In this document: in pieces, positions 12,600 to 22,717 of the stretch
How the letters are laid out: each line of letters starts with the position of its first letter
Position numbering within the stretch: position 1 is the first letter of the stretch
Made by a program: the position numbers and the translations under genes
Source of the DNA: Iris pallida
Taxonomy: Eukaryota > Streptophyta > Magnoliopsida > Asparagales > Iridaceae
Length of the DNA: 64,000 bases
NCBI GenBank assembly: GCA_029216955.1
Contig: JANAVB010010791.1
Coordinates: 1,838,982 to 1,902,981 of the forward strand
Direction of reading: 5' to 3'
The notes under the pieces: model-generated
What the model was told of the DNA's origin: nothing
Seen by the model: the letters and a program-made list of their open reading frames with translations, nothing else
The model's database searches: none

Positions 12600-12760
12600 A
12601 TACTAAAATTTTTTGAGGTATTCTTTCTCTAAGCCGGACCGTAGCCCAAAGCGGCCCAGACGCCCAGAGGAGGATTCAAACCAGAGACCTATGCTCAGAC
12701 GCCCCCCCCCCCCCCCCCCCCCCCCCGCACTACCACTAGGCTAGTGCGCTAGTGCTTAGG
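12600..12760 (-). mobile_element. tRNA-derived SINE candidate with C/G homopolymer expansion
   Basis: Read on the minus strand, TAGCCTAGTGG at 12733-12743 matches the RNA polymerase III A box (TRGCNNAGTGG). GGTTTGAATCC at 12672-12682 matches a B box (GGTTCGANTCC) with one difference. Both lie in the right order for a tRNA-derived promoter. They are separated by a 25-base homopolymer (12702-12726, G on this strand), which lengthens the usual spacing. The rest does not fold as an obvious tRNA and there is no aminoacyl-stem partner, so a SINE is favoured over a tRNA gene. The 3' end and target duplications were not resolved. Confidence 0.55.
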
Positions 12761-12779
12761 GACTACCACTACACCACAA

Positions 12780-13099
12780 TTATTTTGTAATTGGGGAGGA
12801 TATCTTAGTTGAGATATTTTCGGTTGGCACCAAATTTGGTTGTTACAACTAAATGTAGCAACAAATCGTGGTAGATATAAAACTCGACATAGTTGTTCCA
12901 TAATATTGTGGTAGATGATTATCAGATTGGATGATTGCAACAGATAAATTTTTTTTGTTTGTTACTATCTTGTACAACCTCTTGAATGCTACAAATAGAA
13001 CCCTTGAGTAAATCATCCAAGAATTAATGAAACTTGTCTCCTCATTTAAGGAGAGATTCCACTGTAAATTTTACTCTATTATTCTTCGTTTCTACTTTA
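12780..13099 (+). mobile_element. Gypsy-type LTR fragment (copy 1 of 3)
   Basis: The text shares ordered blocks with 18930-19270 and 22290-22436: GGCACCAAATTTGGTTGTTACAAC, GTGGTAGAT, AGATTGGATGATTGCAACAGAT, then TTAATGAAAC, CTCCTCATTTA and CTATTATTCTTC. It ends ...CTACTTTACA, followed 12 bases on by a primer-site-like TGGTATTAGATC. Copies are strongly diverged, indicating an old element. Confidence 0.5.
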
Positions 13100-13111
13100 C
13101 AAATCAAGTTA

Positions 13112-13124
13112 TGGTATTAGATCA
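13112..13124 (+). other. Degenerate tRNA-Met primer-binding site of the gypsy element
   Basis: TGGTATTAGATCA lies just after the LTR end at 13099 and differs slightly from the initiator-tRNA-Met complement TGGTATCAGAGC used by many plant LTR elements. It marks the left edge of the internal region. Confidence 0.45.
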
Positions 13125-13153
13125 ACTATCCTAGGCCATGTATGGTCCATACA

Positions 13154-14816
13154 TGTCACGTCCCGATTCCGTCGAATCGATAGTCGTCCCCCGAGCGTGT
13201 TGTCGTGTGAACCTAGTTTGAGATCGCACAAGGCATAGTCATAAGGTAATCCGAGACACGAGATCTAAGAGAGCAAGCAGACAAATTGAATCACACATTA
13301 AGTAAAAAAACTTTAATCTTTATTGATGATGGACATCATTTATAGACTCCGGTACAGAACTCATGCCACGCGGGCTACAACATGACTCAATTACAAAAGA
13401 GTGCCGATAAGATAGCAGTTCCATACATTGCACACATCCCTCAATATACAATAGTCTTCCAGTGACCTGGAATGGAGGAACGCTGAGCCATCTTTCTTGG
13501 ACGGTTGAGACTCTTCAAAAGTGGAGTTTTGAGAAAAGTCTTCGACGCGTGGCCGAAGCTTCAAAATCACGAACGTCGCCGAGCTAGTTGGCGCGTCCTT
13601 CCTGGTTCACGGGACCTGCAAAGAGAGGATCAGTATGATCACATGTACTGGCGAATGGCTAATTAAAATCCAAGCTCTGCATTTGATTCAAGCAGTTTTA
13701 TAAATATGTTAGCTAGCTATTTCTGTGATCTTTCTAACCATCCTGATCGATTTGCATGTTAACATGTTTTGAGGCAAGCATATGAAACTGTATACATTAA
13801 GCAACTATCATATTCATCCCGTGTCACGTACATTAGTTAAGCAGTGAAAGGGTGTGAAGGTCACTGGCAACGTCAAGCCATCACGGACTATAGCTGGGTT
13901 AGACGGCGACCCTTTCGCAGCGGGTAGTGAGCCCTGTGCGAAAGTTCCCGAATAACCCACGCCGATGTAAGGCTGGCGCTTACTATACTCGTTCCTCCAG
14001 GGCTGAATCGGTCCCTTGGCCTAGGCAACCGTTCGAGGAAACTACACCTTGTCGACAAGTTGTTCAATGACCATTTTGCAGAGTCTTGAAAAATGCTATC
14101 TCTTTTCTAGAACCTTATCATTTCTCTTTTATGTGCGAAACTTAGCCTTTCTTTTGAACTTAGTCGATCTACTTACTTAGCCATATCGTTGCGATAAACG
14201 TTAATCGATTTATTCATATTTTGCATAGGCTAAGTGGAATTGCATAAGAAAACACGTTTCCTATTTCAATATCGACAGTTTGATAGCAAGTGTTTCGTGA
14301 AGAATCGTACCCCAATTTCTTTGATTCTACACTATTATGACAATCATTCATTTAACTTCATATTGATTTTTGAAGTAGAGGGACGAGGCGAAGAAGGTCA
14401 GCCACTCGCCTTAGACTTGCTTCAAGCGAGCGACTGGTTGGCTGCGCTGACGTCGCCTACGCGATCACCTGCAATCGCATAAGCAACTGATTAGAACACT
14501 GTGTAATTCAAGGAATTTCGATATGAATGCGAAGCTTGAAAATGCAAGTCACAAAAATCCATCGAAAACATTCACAAAAAATGCATTCACGAAAACCAAA
14601 GCCAAAGCCAAATCAAGTGCGACATGAAAACCAGAGCAACGGGAGTTCTCTCCCGACTCAGACGTAGAGCCAATCCTTGAGGCGCAATCCACTGAATATG
14701 GGACTTGGTTCCAAAGAAGCCATTTCATAACGTGTAATGGATGTTAATTCAACCGTTCCCGTTCGATCGATTCGGCCGATTCTGACCTATCGGTCCCGAC
14801 CGAATCGATAGCGACA
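13154..14816 (+). mobile_element. Possible solo gypsy LTR nested in the older gypsy element
   Basis: The block begins TGTCACGTCCCGATTCC and could end ...AATCGATAGCGACA. That gives TG..CA ends and the TGTYACGTCCCG start seen in many plant gypsy LTRs. Inside is GGTCCCTTGGCCTAGGCA (about 14010), also LTR-like. No flanking 5-bp duplication was found, so the right boundary may be elsewhere. No coding sequence is supported. Confidence 0.35.
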
Positions 14817-15305
14817 ATGTTCCTTTCTCGCGCACCCCATGGACGAAAACGGGGCACGATGTAGGAACAAGGCACTATAATACAAGGACGATATACAAAG
14901 TGATAGGAGAACCCCTGGATGACGTCTTGACGACATACCGACGATTTTGACCACCAAAGATGAGTTCCATGGAGGATACTAACACAACTTCTGATTTAGT
15001 AATAGAGGTCAAGAAGATAGGGAGCATGTTAACTCTCATAATGGCCATGATGGAAAACATCAAGAAGAATCAACAATGACGGAACACCCCATCGACAAAC
15101 GATCCGAAGACCGCGAAGGCCGATTGAAAGACGATGTTGCCTGAAGATGCCATATTGGAAAGGAGGATCATCCAAACCAGGTACGACATGAAAGATGCTT
15201 TCAAATTTGGCCGAAAAGGTCAATGTCTAAGTGCGACCAAGGTTGTAAAATTTTCTAGGCGAGAATCGGATGCATGATGCATATTCTTGCCCAAGTGTCA
15301 CCTAG
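14817..15305 (+). pseudogene. Gypsy internal remnants (gag start fused to 3' end)
   Basis: A short frame from about 14952 (MSSMEDTNTTSD, then KKIGSMLTLI) looks like a gag amino-terminus of about 40 residues and ends in a stop. From about 15125 the text matches 21826-21955, the post-integrase 3' end of a gypsy element (GGAAAGGAGGATCATCCAAACCA shared, given here as a landmark only in part). A large internal deletion joins the two parts. The sequence is interrupted at 15305 by a copia insertion and resumes at 18641. Confidence 0.5.
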
Positions 15306-15967
15306 TGTTGGGCGGTGCGAAAGCATTTGCTAACCCACCTGATCAAAAAACCAACCCTTGTCTAACGGACATCAAGCACAAGATGAAGACAAGCATATGG
15401 CGGTGACGTACGTCACCTGGACAAATCTCAACTTTTAATAACTCAGATGAAATTATAAGATTGACAAAACTCACGTTGAACCCTTTGCCCTGATAGGTTC
15501 AACCATTTCACCACTCTCAAGAAAAAAAATAGAAGATTACAATTGAGATCACTCACCAACCCTAACCGAAGTTGATGACTCCTCGATTAGATCTTCTTCT
15601 TTCTTCTGTCTTGGATGACGAAGTCCTAAGAGAAAATACGAACTTTTTTTTAGATTTTCTTGTGGACAAGCATCCCAAATCTTGCACTTTGTACCTCTAC
15701 CCTCGTCCCATATATATAGGATGAGAAAATCATATTCTAGTCATAATAGAATTTCCTAAATAGAAATAAAATAGGAATCCTATTATGCCTAAAATACTCC
15801 ATCAACATTCTATTTTAGATCATAATAGAAATTCCTAAATAAGAATCATATTATACCTAAAATAGCATAACACCAATTACGGACATCCAAATCTAATCTA
15901 ATCAAATATTTAATTGATTTGGATTCCACAAATATGTTGTTTACCAAATCCAGACTGGAGTCCAACA
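15306..15967 (-). repeat. 3' LTR of the small copia element
   Basis: It pairs with 17954-18635. It contains the same TGACGTACGTCACC palindrome, the same TCATATTCTAGTCATAATAG block and the same GACTGGAGTCCAACA end. It differs from its partner by scattered substitutions and small indels, so the insertion is not very recent. Confidence 0.9.
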
Positions 15968-16666
15968 ATCTCTTCCTCCAGTCTGATGAGAGGGTATTGA
16001 CCCCATGGGTCCTAAACTGGACTCCATGCCTATCGTTCTACGACAGAGTTTCTGCTCCCCCATGCCACTGATCTTCGATCCCCTCGAGCTGCTTTGCATC
16101 TTCCTCGGTCGCCTGTCCCCGACTTTCGTCTTCTACCGGAAAGTGTTAACTTTCTGACGAGCTTCTTCACCCTTGGCTGGCCCAAACAAGCGGACGGTGC
16201 GGTTCTTCCGAGATTCGAACTCCTGAACCTGCCCACCATCGTGTCCGAATTTGATGCTCCCCCATACACATGCGTCCTCGAGCAGAACATCACGTACTGT
16301 GCATGCCGTCAATGACCCACAGCTCCCCCTGGACTGCATCAATGATGACGCTCCCGCATCTGATTGAGTTTGCTGTAAACCTTGATCTCCTTCCTGGCTT
16401 CGAACTGCTGAAACCAATGTCGCTCAGTGAAGCTTTGGCAAACCACATGTCACCAAAACTGGATCCGTAGAGCAACCCCCACCTGGAGACCGACCAATTA
16501 TCATGGAACTAACAGACTGACCCTCAATCTTTGACTTATCACCATCCGTCACTTTGTTTCGACGAACTGAATCCTCCGTATCCCTCAAAGCATCTAGAAG
16601 CCCCTACTCAACAAGTTCTCGATGATCCACCTCCTATTGAACAACCCTCGAGCCTCCATTCGGTGT

Positions 16667-17713
16667 CTATGGCTTGCATGTACATCTCAGTGACTTGAGT
16701 CTGTACATGCCACAACACACTTTTCGAGCCAAATGTTGGAAATCCTTCGCAAACATCCAATCATTGTCCCCAAACAGACTACGACAGCCATCATCTGCCA
16801 GCCTCCCTACCAAAACCAAGTTGTAGCACAAACTCGATACATGTCGCACACCCCTGAGGACGAGCTTCTCACCAAACTCTATCGTCAATTGCACATCATC
16901 GATGCCTACATCTGCAGCCGTCCCCTTGTCACCCATCTTTAAACGTCCAAACCTGTCGTCGCGGTATGACGTAAAGATTCTCCTATATGGAGTGGCGTGA
17001 TACGACGCCCCCGTGTCCACGACCCAGTCACCATCATGACACATGCCACAAGGTTCCTCTGCAGTCACTGCGATGATGATATCTCCAAACGCTGTGAGAT
17101 CCTCCTGATCGTCCTTGCCTTTGGCTTTCAAAGCTTTGAGTTTCATGCAGTTCCTCTTGATTTGACCCCTTTTGCCATAGTAATAGCAGGCCTCCTTATG
17201 GTCCACAATCGCAAGATCCCGAGAACTCACCCATGACCTTGCCTGTGACTTGGGTCTTTCCTTCCCGTAGGAAGCCACCAGAGTGGACTCCTGCGACGAT
17301 TCAACTTGCTTGTGCCGGACCTCCTCATTCAACAAGCTACTTTCGACTGTCTCCATCGTGACGACTCCATTAGGCGCATAGTTGCTCACAGACACCACCA
17401 ATGTCTTCCAGCTTTTCGGCAGTAAACTCAAAAGCAGTAGGGCCTGAAGCTCGTCATCAATCGCCATCTTCATCGCAAACAGCTGATTGATGATACCTTG
17501 AACCTCGTTCAGATGTTGTGCCACCGAAGCACCCTCCATGTACTTCGAGTTGACGAGTTGGAGAATAAGAAATGCCTTGTTGCCAGTCGTCTTCCTTTCG
17601 TACAACGAATGCAGCTTCTCCCATAATGCTTTTGTCGAACTCTCCATGGATATGTGGTGAAACATCGAATCATCCAACCATTGGCGGATGAATCCAACGG
17701 CCTTCCGATCCAT
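16667..17713 (-). pseudogene. Copia gag-protease frame, truncated polyprotein
   Basis: The 348-residue open frame begins within gag. It contains the copia gag (UBN2-type) region (residues about 1-150, with LHSLYERKTTGNKAFL), a degenerate zinc knuckle CYYYGKRGQIKRNC (residues about 180-195, last H ligand replaced) and the aspartic protease start WVVDTGASYHATP (about 232-244, catalytic DTGA intact). It stops soon after the protease. A different frame upstream (to about 17800) continues gag, so the 5' end is frameshifted. Gag would form the retrotransposon particle and protease would process it. The missing pol makes this a passive passenger. Confidence 0.85.
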
Positions 17714-17883
17714 TCGTTTTTAGTCTTCAGCAGCTTTGTCCGTTGGCTTTGCGTTGTTGCCCTCCAACGGACCATGCAGGTCCTTGCACCAGAGTAGATC
17801 CTCCATCCTTGGCTTCTAAATTGTCAGTTTTCCTCCTTTTAAGGTGATCATACGAGTGTTCATCTGCTCTATGGACATGGTTG

Positions 17884-17951
17884 CCGGAACCTCCAAAGCT
17901 CTGATACCAATTGTTGGGTATCAGACCAGAACGAACCTCGCTCTGATACCA
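17884..17951 (-). other. Duplicated tRNA-Met primer-binding sites
   Basis: GCTCTGATACCAATTGTT occurs twice, at about 17899-17916 and 17940-17957. The second copy abuts the 5' LTR (17954 onward) and is the expected position. The first copy is followed by TGTTGGGTATCAGACC, as if a short piece of LTR edge plus primer site had been tandemly copied during reverse transcription. Confidence 0.7.
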
Positions 17952-17953
17952 AT

Positions 17954-18635
17954 TGTTAGGCACGTACGGAAGCGTTTTCCAACCCACCTGATCAAAAACC
18001 AACTCCCGTCTAATGGACACCAAAGATGAAGACAAGTATATGACGGTGACGTACGTCACCTGGACAAATTTCAACCTTTAATAACTCAGATGAAAGTACA
18101 AGATTGACAAAAACTCACGTTGAACCTTTTGCCCTAATAGGTTCAACCCTCTCACCACTCTTAAGAAGAAAAACAGAAGATTACAATTGAGATCACTCAC
18201 CAACCCGTAGCAATCTCCCTAACCGAAGTTGACTCCTCGATTAGATTTTCTTATTCCTTCTGTCTTGGATGGCGAAGTTCTAAGAGGAAAGTACAGACTT
18301 TCTCTTATATTTCCTTGAGGACGAACACCCCGAATCTCCACTTTGTGCTGTGCTTTGTGCCTCCACCCTCACCCCGTATATATAAGATGAGAAAATCATA
18401 TTCTAGTCATAATAGGATTTCCTAAATAGGAATAAAATAGGAATCCTATTATGCCTAAAATACTCCATCAACATTCTATTTTAGATCATAACAGGAATTC
18501 CTAAAATAACAATCATATTATACCTAAAATAGTACAACACCAATTATGGACATCCAAATCTAATCAAATCAAATATTTAATTAGATTTGGATTCCACAAA
18601 TATGTTGTTTACCAAATCTAGACTGGACTCCAACA
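17954..18635 (-). repeat. 5' LTR of the small copia element
   Basis: It carries TG..CA ends and is followed by the CCTAG duplication at 18636-18640. Read on the minus strand, ATATATAC near 18378 (GTATATATAAG on +) is a TATA-box candidate in the usual U3/R position. Confidence 0.9.
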
Positions 18636-18640
18636 CCTAG

Positions 18641-19290
18641 TTCTTGGTAGTCTACAAAATTGCAGTCCACAAATAATACTGAAATTGTTCATAAACCCTA
18701 AATAACCTGCATAATCGGACAGTTGTCAGAAGTTGGACGATTGTCGGGCGGGGCACCAAGCGGGCAATGGACACCTAGCGTGCCTTGGCGCCGACTAATC
18801 CTAATTTTTAGAAGTGTGAGTGTGAAAAAAAAAAGGTTTAATTGAGAAAACAGTTAAGCAGAGTTTTTCCACCTCTAGTTCTAGATCCAGCAGGAGTTAG
18901 CTCCTTCCAGAAAGGGGAAACCATGATCCGAGAGGATCCCTTGGTTGAGATCTTTCCAATTAGCACTAAATCACACCAAATTTGGTCGTTATAACCAAGT
19001 CGTAGTAAATAAACTGTTTTGATACAGTTGTTATAACCTCTATTGGTAGATCAATCTGAGATTGGGTGGTTGCAATAGATACGATTTTTAGCGAGATCGT
19101 AAAGATTTGGTGGTTGTTTTTTCTGTTTATTTGTTGTTATCTTGTACAAATTCTATTGGAGGCTGTAATTAGGACCCTTGATCTAAAATTAATGAAACAT
19201 TACCTCCTCATTTAGCAGACATTCCATCTTAAATTCCATTATAATATTCTTCTCTACTATACGGATTACTGTACTAAGTTTATTGTATTG
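18641..19290 (+). mobile_element. Gypsy 3' end and LTR copy 2
   Basis: The text resumes the gypsy sequence interrupted at 15305 and parallels 21960-22436: CATAATCGGACAGTTGTC, GCGCCGACTAAT, GGGAAACCATGATCCG, then the LTR blocks described for 12780-13099. It closes near CTACTATACGG and a TATTGATATCC that resembles a decayed primer site. With 12780-13099 it may bracket one old element of about 6.5 kb including nested insertions. Confidence 0.5.
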
Positions 19291-19368
19291 ATATCCAGAT
19301 GACACAATAAACGAATGCAGAATGGACACGACACGGATTTAAAATTAGCATAGTTGCCGTACTACTAT

Positions 19369-19582
19369 GGGATATTTAGACTTTAGGTCTCAAATAAGTT
19401 TCAAAATTAGTGTTTGGGTCTCAAAAGTATCACCAAAAATAATTAGTGACATTTTTGGTACGCTTTTGATGACACTTTTAAGACATTAGTGACACTTTTG
19501 AGACATAAACACTAATTATATATAATATGGAGACCAAACACTAATTTTGAAACTTATTTGAGACTCAAAGTCTAAATATCCC
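19369..19582. mobile_element. 214-bp MITE with ~58-bp inverted terminal arms
   Basis: The left arm GGGATATTTAGACTTTAGGTC and the right arm (reverse complement GGGATATTTAGACTTTGAGTC) match over about 58 bases with few differences. The whole unit can fold into a hairpin. TAT flanks both sides (19366-19368, 19583-19585), a possible 3-bp target duplication as in PIF/Harbinger-like MITEs. The interior repeats AGTGACACTTTTGA-like text. Non-coding. Confidence 0.8.
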
Positions 19583-19596
19583 TATTATTATAAAAG

Positions 19597-20290
19597 GAGA
19601 AAAGAAGAAGAAGAAGAAGTTGTTATGGCTCCCTTCCAGAAAGCAAACTAAAAATGGGGCATACTAACACTAATGAAAAAGACATTAATTTTGGCTAAAT
19701 TTTAATTTGATATTCTCAACTACTCAAAATTTTCAAAATATCCTAAATTTTAATATTAGACAACTTAATACTTCAAATATAATTGTATAACTTAATATTC
19801 TCACTGTATTCACGAAAAATTCTAAATGACAAAATTATCCTTATTATTTGTGGTCACTTCAAATACCACTAGCGAAGAGGGGTAAAATATTATTTATTTT
19901 TGTTGAAACGAAAAAATGAACACTTTATCGACTTGAAAAATTTAATAGATGAGAGTAGTGATTGGTATGATATTAAAGTTTATGATATTAAATTGAAAAA
20001 CTTGAATAGTTTTGAAACTAAGTCTTAATTTTGATCAAGAATCCAATAGACAAACATTATCAACGACAAGAGAAGAAGTAACAAAATCATAAGATCAAGG
20101 AATCATATTTTCGCCTCCAAGAAGTGAGCTCTTCTTGGAATTTAGAAGAACCACAAATGTTTTGTTAAATTATTTACATAGATACAATAGATCAATCATC
20201 AATCCACAGCATTAATTAATCAATCCGAACAAGCAAAGTATCCAAACCCTAAAATTAGAAGATGAAGAAAATGAAAAACAATAGTTCTAC
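19597..20290. repeat. Local duplication, copy 1 (downstream flank of the glutaredoxin gene)
   Basis: Segments at 19600-19680 and 20030-20290 match 24005-24120 and 24120-24350 in order. Shared text includes GAAAGCAAACTAAAAATGG, CTTCTTGGAATTTAGAAGAACC and AATCCGAACAAGCAAAGTATCC-like stretches. Between the two matching parts, 19685-20020 is an extra AT-rich insertion with no recognised ends. The copy leads into a stub of the glutaredoxin gene at 21177. Confidence 0.75.
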
Positions 20291-20490
20291 ACAGACTGTA
20301 GTTCCAACCGGGGCTGAAATCGAGACCACATGTTGGCCATTGATTGGCCGAATTTTTTCTGGCTTACGTAAGCAGGGGTCTGAGAATTTTTTTGGGCCAA
20401 TCTGGAGCTGTCACGTGGCTCTGCGATTTTTTCGATTTTTTTCTCAAACTGAGTAGACTTTTCCATTAAAATCCTAATTTTTTTTTACAT
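20291..20490. other. Unassigned insertion in duplicated block
   Basis: This stretch is absent from the second copy of the duplication (24350-24390) and holds no recognised domain. A short open frame at 20262-20456 crosses it and is not supported. Confidence 0.45.
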
Positions 20491-21159
20491 AAATTTTGAC
20501 TTGCCCCCCACTTGTTTGCCACATTTCACGGTGCACCCTCTTATTTTGCAAAATGTACATCACCCCCCACTTTGGACGGAATCCGTCAGAAATATATTTT
20601 TGGACCAAAATGCCTATGTCTTCTTCCTCTTTCCTCTCCCCCCCCCCACCGTCCTCTGCCTATCCCCCTCCCCCGCGGGCAGGCCGCGGACGCTCCCCGC
20701 CACCGCCTCCGCTCCCCTCCCTCCCCGCTACTGCCCCTCCTCCTCGCCGCCCGCCACTGCCCCCTCCTCCTCCTCGCCGCTCACTTCCCCTCCCCCCTCC
20801 CTGCTACCTACCGTCCCCGCTATGGCAGCAGCGGCGGCGGCAAGCAGTGGCAGCAGCAGCAGCAGCAGTATCTGTAGCGGCGGCGGCAGCAGCGGCAGTA
20901 GCGACGGCAGAGGTGGGGAGTGGGGGAGTGCACGGCGAGGAGAGGGAAGGGGAGCGGGGGCCGGGGGTGGCGGCATCCTACCTGCGGGGAGGGGTGAGAG
21001 GAAAGATGAAGAAGAAAATGAGAAGAACATTTTGGTCAAAACAGTTGACCATCAATTTCTGACGGATTCCGTCCAAAGTGGGAGGTGTTGTACATTTTTG
21101 CAAAATAGTGAGATGCACCGTGAAATGTGATAAACAAAGTGAGAAGCAAGTAAAAAATT
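20491..21159. mobile_element. Pack-MULE-like element: ~100-bp TIRs around a GC-rich insert
   Basis: The left terminus (20491-20591, AAATTTTGACTTGCCCCCCAC ... GACGGAATCCGTCAGAAA) recurs inverted at 21056-21159. The outermost bases resemble the termini of the large MULE at 25314 (AAATTTTGACTTACCCCAC). The interior is abruptly GC-rich with CCG and GCAGCAG runs, unlike the AT-rich surroundings. That is the pattern of MULEs that have picked up host gene pieces. The proline- and alanine-rich frames on both strands look like compositional artefacts. A 9-bp target duplication was not identified. Confidence 0.65.
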
Positions 21160-21176
21160 CTGACTTTCTTATTCAT

Positions 21177-21238
21177 TCATTGTGTGGAACAGCAGCAGAG
21201 TGAACCTGACGAGTCCGTTCTCGTTGCAGTCTGGACAC
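21177..21238 (-). pseudogene. Stub of a glutaredoxin-domain gene (3' end only)
   Basis: The minus strand matches the last 60 or so bases of the copy at 24391-25086, including the codons for CPDCNENGLVR and the same stop region. Identity ends at about 21238, where gypsy-derived sequence begins. With 19597-20290 it shows that the glutaredoxin locus was once duplicated and the left copy then destroyed. Confidence 0.75.
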
Positions 21239-21498
21239 CTACTGCGAGGTTATAACTCAACATCTTAAGACTTGGAACGAGAGTTCGTCCTACCCCCAGT
21301 TCGTATTAAATTGGGTAATGCATAAGTAGATGATGAAATCACCTTTTGAAGTATGATTGGGTTATTTTCCACCGAGTTCTGCAGACTTGGAGTTTACAGT
21401 CAGCTCTACACCGCAAACTTCCAAGGAAGAAGGAGAGTAGCAAAAGCTCAGTGTTTCTTAGATAGGATCTAATGCATGCATAACAAGGTGGAGCAACC

Positions 21499-21955
21499 GT
21501 GGAAATCCCAATAGAGTACAAGGAGCGGCATGATCGACCTCAAGTGGAGGCAAATTTTCAAGAGGGTGATCTAGTTTGGTTGCATCTTGCAAAGGAGCGA
21601 CAAAAGGGAGTTAAGGCAAAAATTGAATCCCATTTGCTACGACTCCTTCGAGATCCTCCGGAAGACCGACGACACAGTTCCAGTTGGAGTTGTCAGCTTA
21701 TATGGAGGTCTACCTCACTGTGAACGCCAACAACTTGAAGCCTTTAAAATCGTCAATGTTGGATGACAAGCCAGAAGAAGAGATTATTCCTTCAGTAGAT
21801 GACCTGCTCATTGATAAGAAGATAATGTTGTCTGAAAATACCATACTGGAAAGGAGGATCATCCAAACCAAGCAACACATGAAGGAGTCTTTCAGATTTG
21901 GCCAGAAAGGTCAACATCTTAGTGCCATCATGGTCATAAAATTTGCTAGGCAATA
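21499..21955 (+). pseudogene. Gypsy pol 3' remnant (post-integrase region)
   Basis: The frame contains NFQEGDLVWLHLAKER, the characteristic tail following the Ty3/gypsy integrase core, at residues about 20-35. A frameshift near 21690 moves to a second frame with VNANNLKPLK and ERRIIQTKQ. Expected integrase core sequence upstream is missing. The end matches 15125-15240. The remnant is far too short to function. Confidence 0.7.
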
Positions 21956-22440
21956 GTCGGACGAACACCGGACGCCTACCATCTATCCCTGCTTAGGCGC
22001 CGTCTAATTCTAGGCGATCCACAAAAAACGGTCTACATAAATAAAATTGTTGAAAATTGTTCATAAATTTCAAATAATCTGCATAGTCGGACGATTGTCA
22101 GACATCCGACGGTTGTCAGACGGGAACTGGACGGACGCCTAGAGCGCCTTGGTGCCGACTAATTCCAATTTTTAGAACAATGAGAGTGACAAAGTGGTTT
22201 AATCGAGAAAATGGTTAAGCAAAGTTTACCCATCTCTAGTTTTATTGGCTCCTTCCAAAGACGGGAAACCATGACCCGAAAGGATCTCTCAGTTGAGATC
22301 TTTCTGATTGGCACCAAATCGCAGCAGATTTGGTTGTTACAACCAAGTGGTAGTAGATAAAATAGTCATGATTACAATTGTTACAACATATTGTGGAAGA
22401 TAAGTCTGAGATTGGGTGGTTGCCACAGATGCGGTTTTTC
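21956..22440 (+). mobile_element. Gypsy LTR fragment, copy 3
   Basis: Ordered similarity to 18650-19090: GGACGATTGTCAGAC, GGTGCCGACTAATTCC, GGGAAACCATGACCCG, TGGCACCAAATCGCAGC and GATTGGGTGGTTGCCACAG. It stops at about 22440, where an unrelated GC-rich block starts, so the LTR is broken. Confidence 0.5.
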
Positions 22441-22493
22441 AGCTCCTCGTTCGGCTGGCCCTCACCCCCCTTGCCCCCACCCCGACTGCAGCG

Positions 22494-22536
<43 letters not shown>

Positions 22537-22709
22537 CCGCCGCTACACGCGGAGAGAGGAGGGACGGGGGTGGTGCAGTCGACGGGAGGGGTGAGGCGAC
22601 AGTGCAGCCATCAGGGGGAGGAAGGCGACAGTGCAACCCGTGAGGAGAGGGAGGGAGGACGGCGGAGGAGGTTGGAAAGAGGGGTAGTTTTTTTTTTTTT
22701 GGTTATGAA
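22441..22709. other. GC-rich insert with 39-base C homopolymer
   Basis: Between AT-rich flanks lies about 260 bp of GC-rich DNA with a C-run at 22494-22532, CCG repeats and purine-rich GGAGGAAGG text. Proline/glycine frames follow the base composition. It could be another captured gene fragment like 20600-21050, but no bounding inverted repeats were found. Confidence 0.5.
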
Positions 22710-22717
22710 ACTGAAAA

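Larger units (their letters stand above)
15306..18635 (-). mobile_element. Non-autonomous Ty1/copia element, gag/protease only, with both LTRs
   Basis: LTRs of 662 bp (15306-15967) and 682 bp (17954-18635) start TGTTRGGC and end TCCAACA. Target duplication CCTAG is present at 15301-15305 and 18636-18640. On the minus strand the 5' LTR is followed by the tRNA-Met primer site (TGGTATCAGAGC reversed as GCTCTGATACCA, ending at 17950). The internal region of about 2 kb holds only gag, a zinc knuckle and the protease start. Integrase, reverse transcriptase and RNase H are absent, so the element depended on others. Confidence 0.92.

Noticed and set aside
12660..12750. Possible tRNA gene on the minus strand
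   Set aside because: A and B boxes are present but there is no acceptor stem or anticodon arm, and a 25-base homopolymer separates the boxes; a SINE fits better.
13154..14816. Firm call of a solo LTR
   Set aside because: Ends look right but no 5-bp duplication was found, so it was kept only as a low-confidence feature.
20496..21130. Open frames of 188 and 209 codons on the + strand and an antisense frame
   Set aside because: Low-complexity Pro/Ala/Ser translation of CCG/GCA repeats within a Pack-MULE-like element; no domain.
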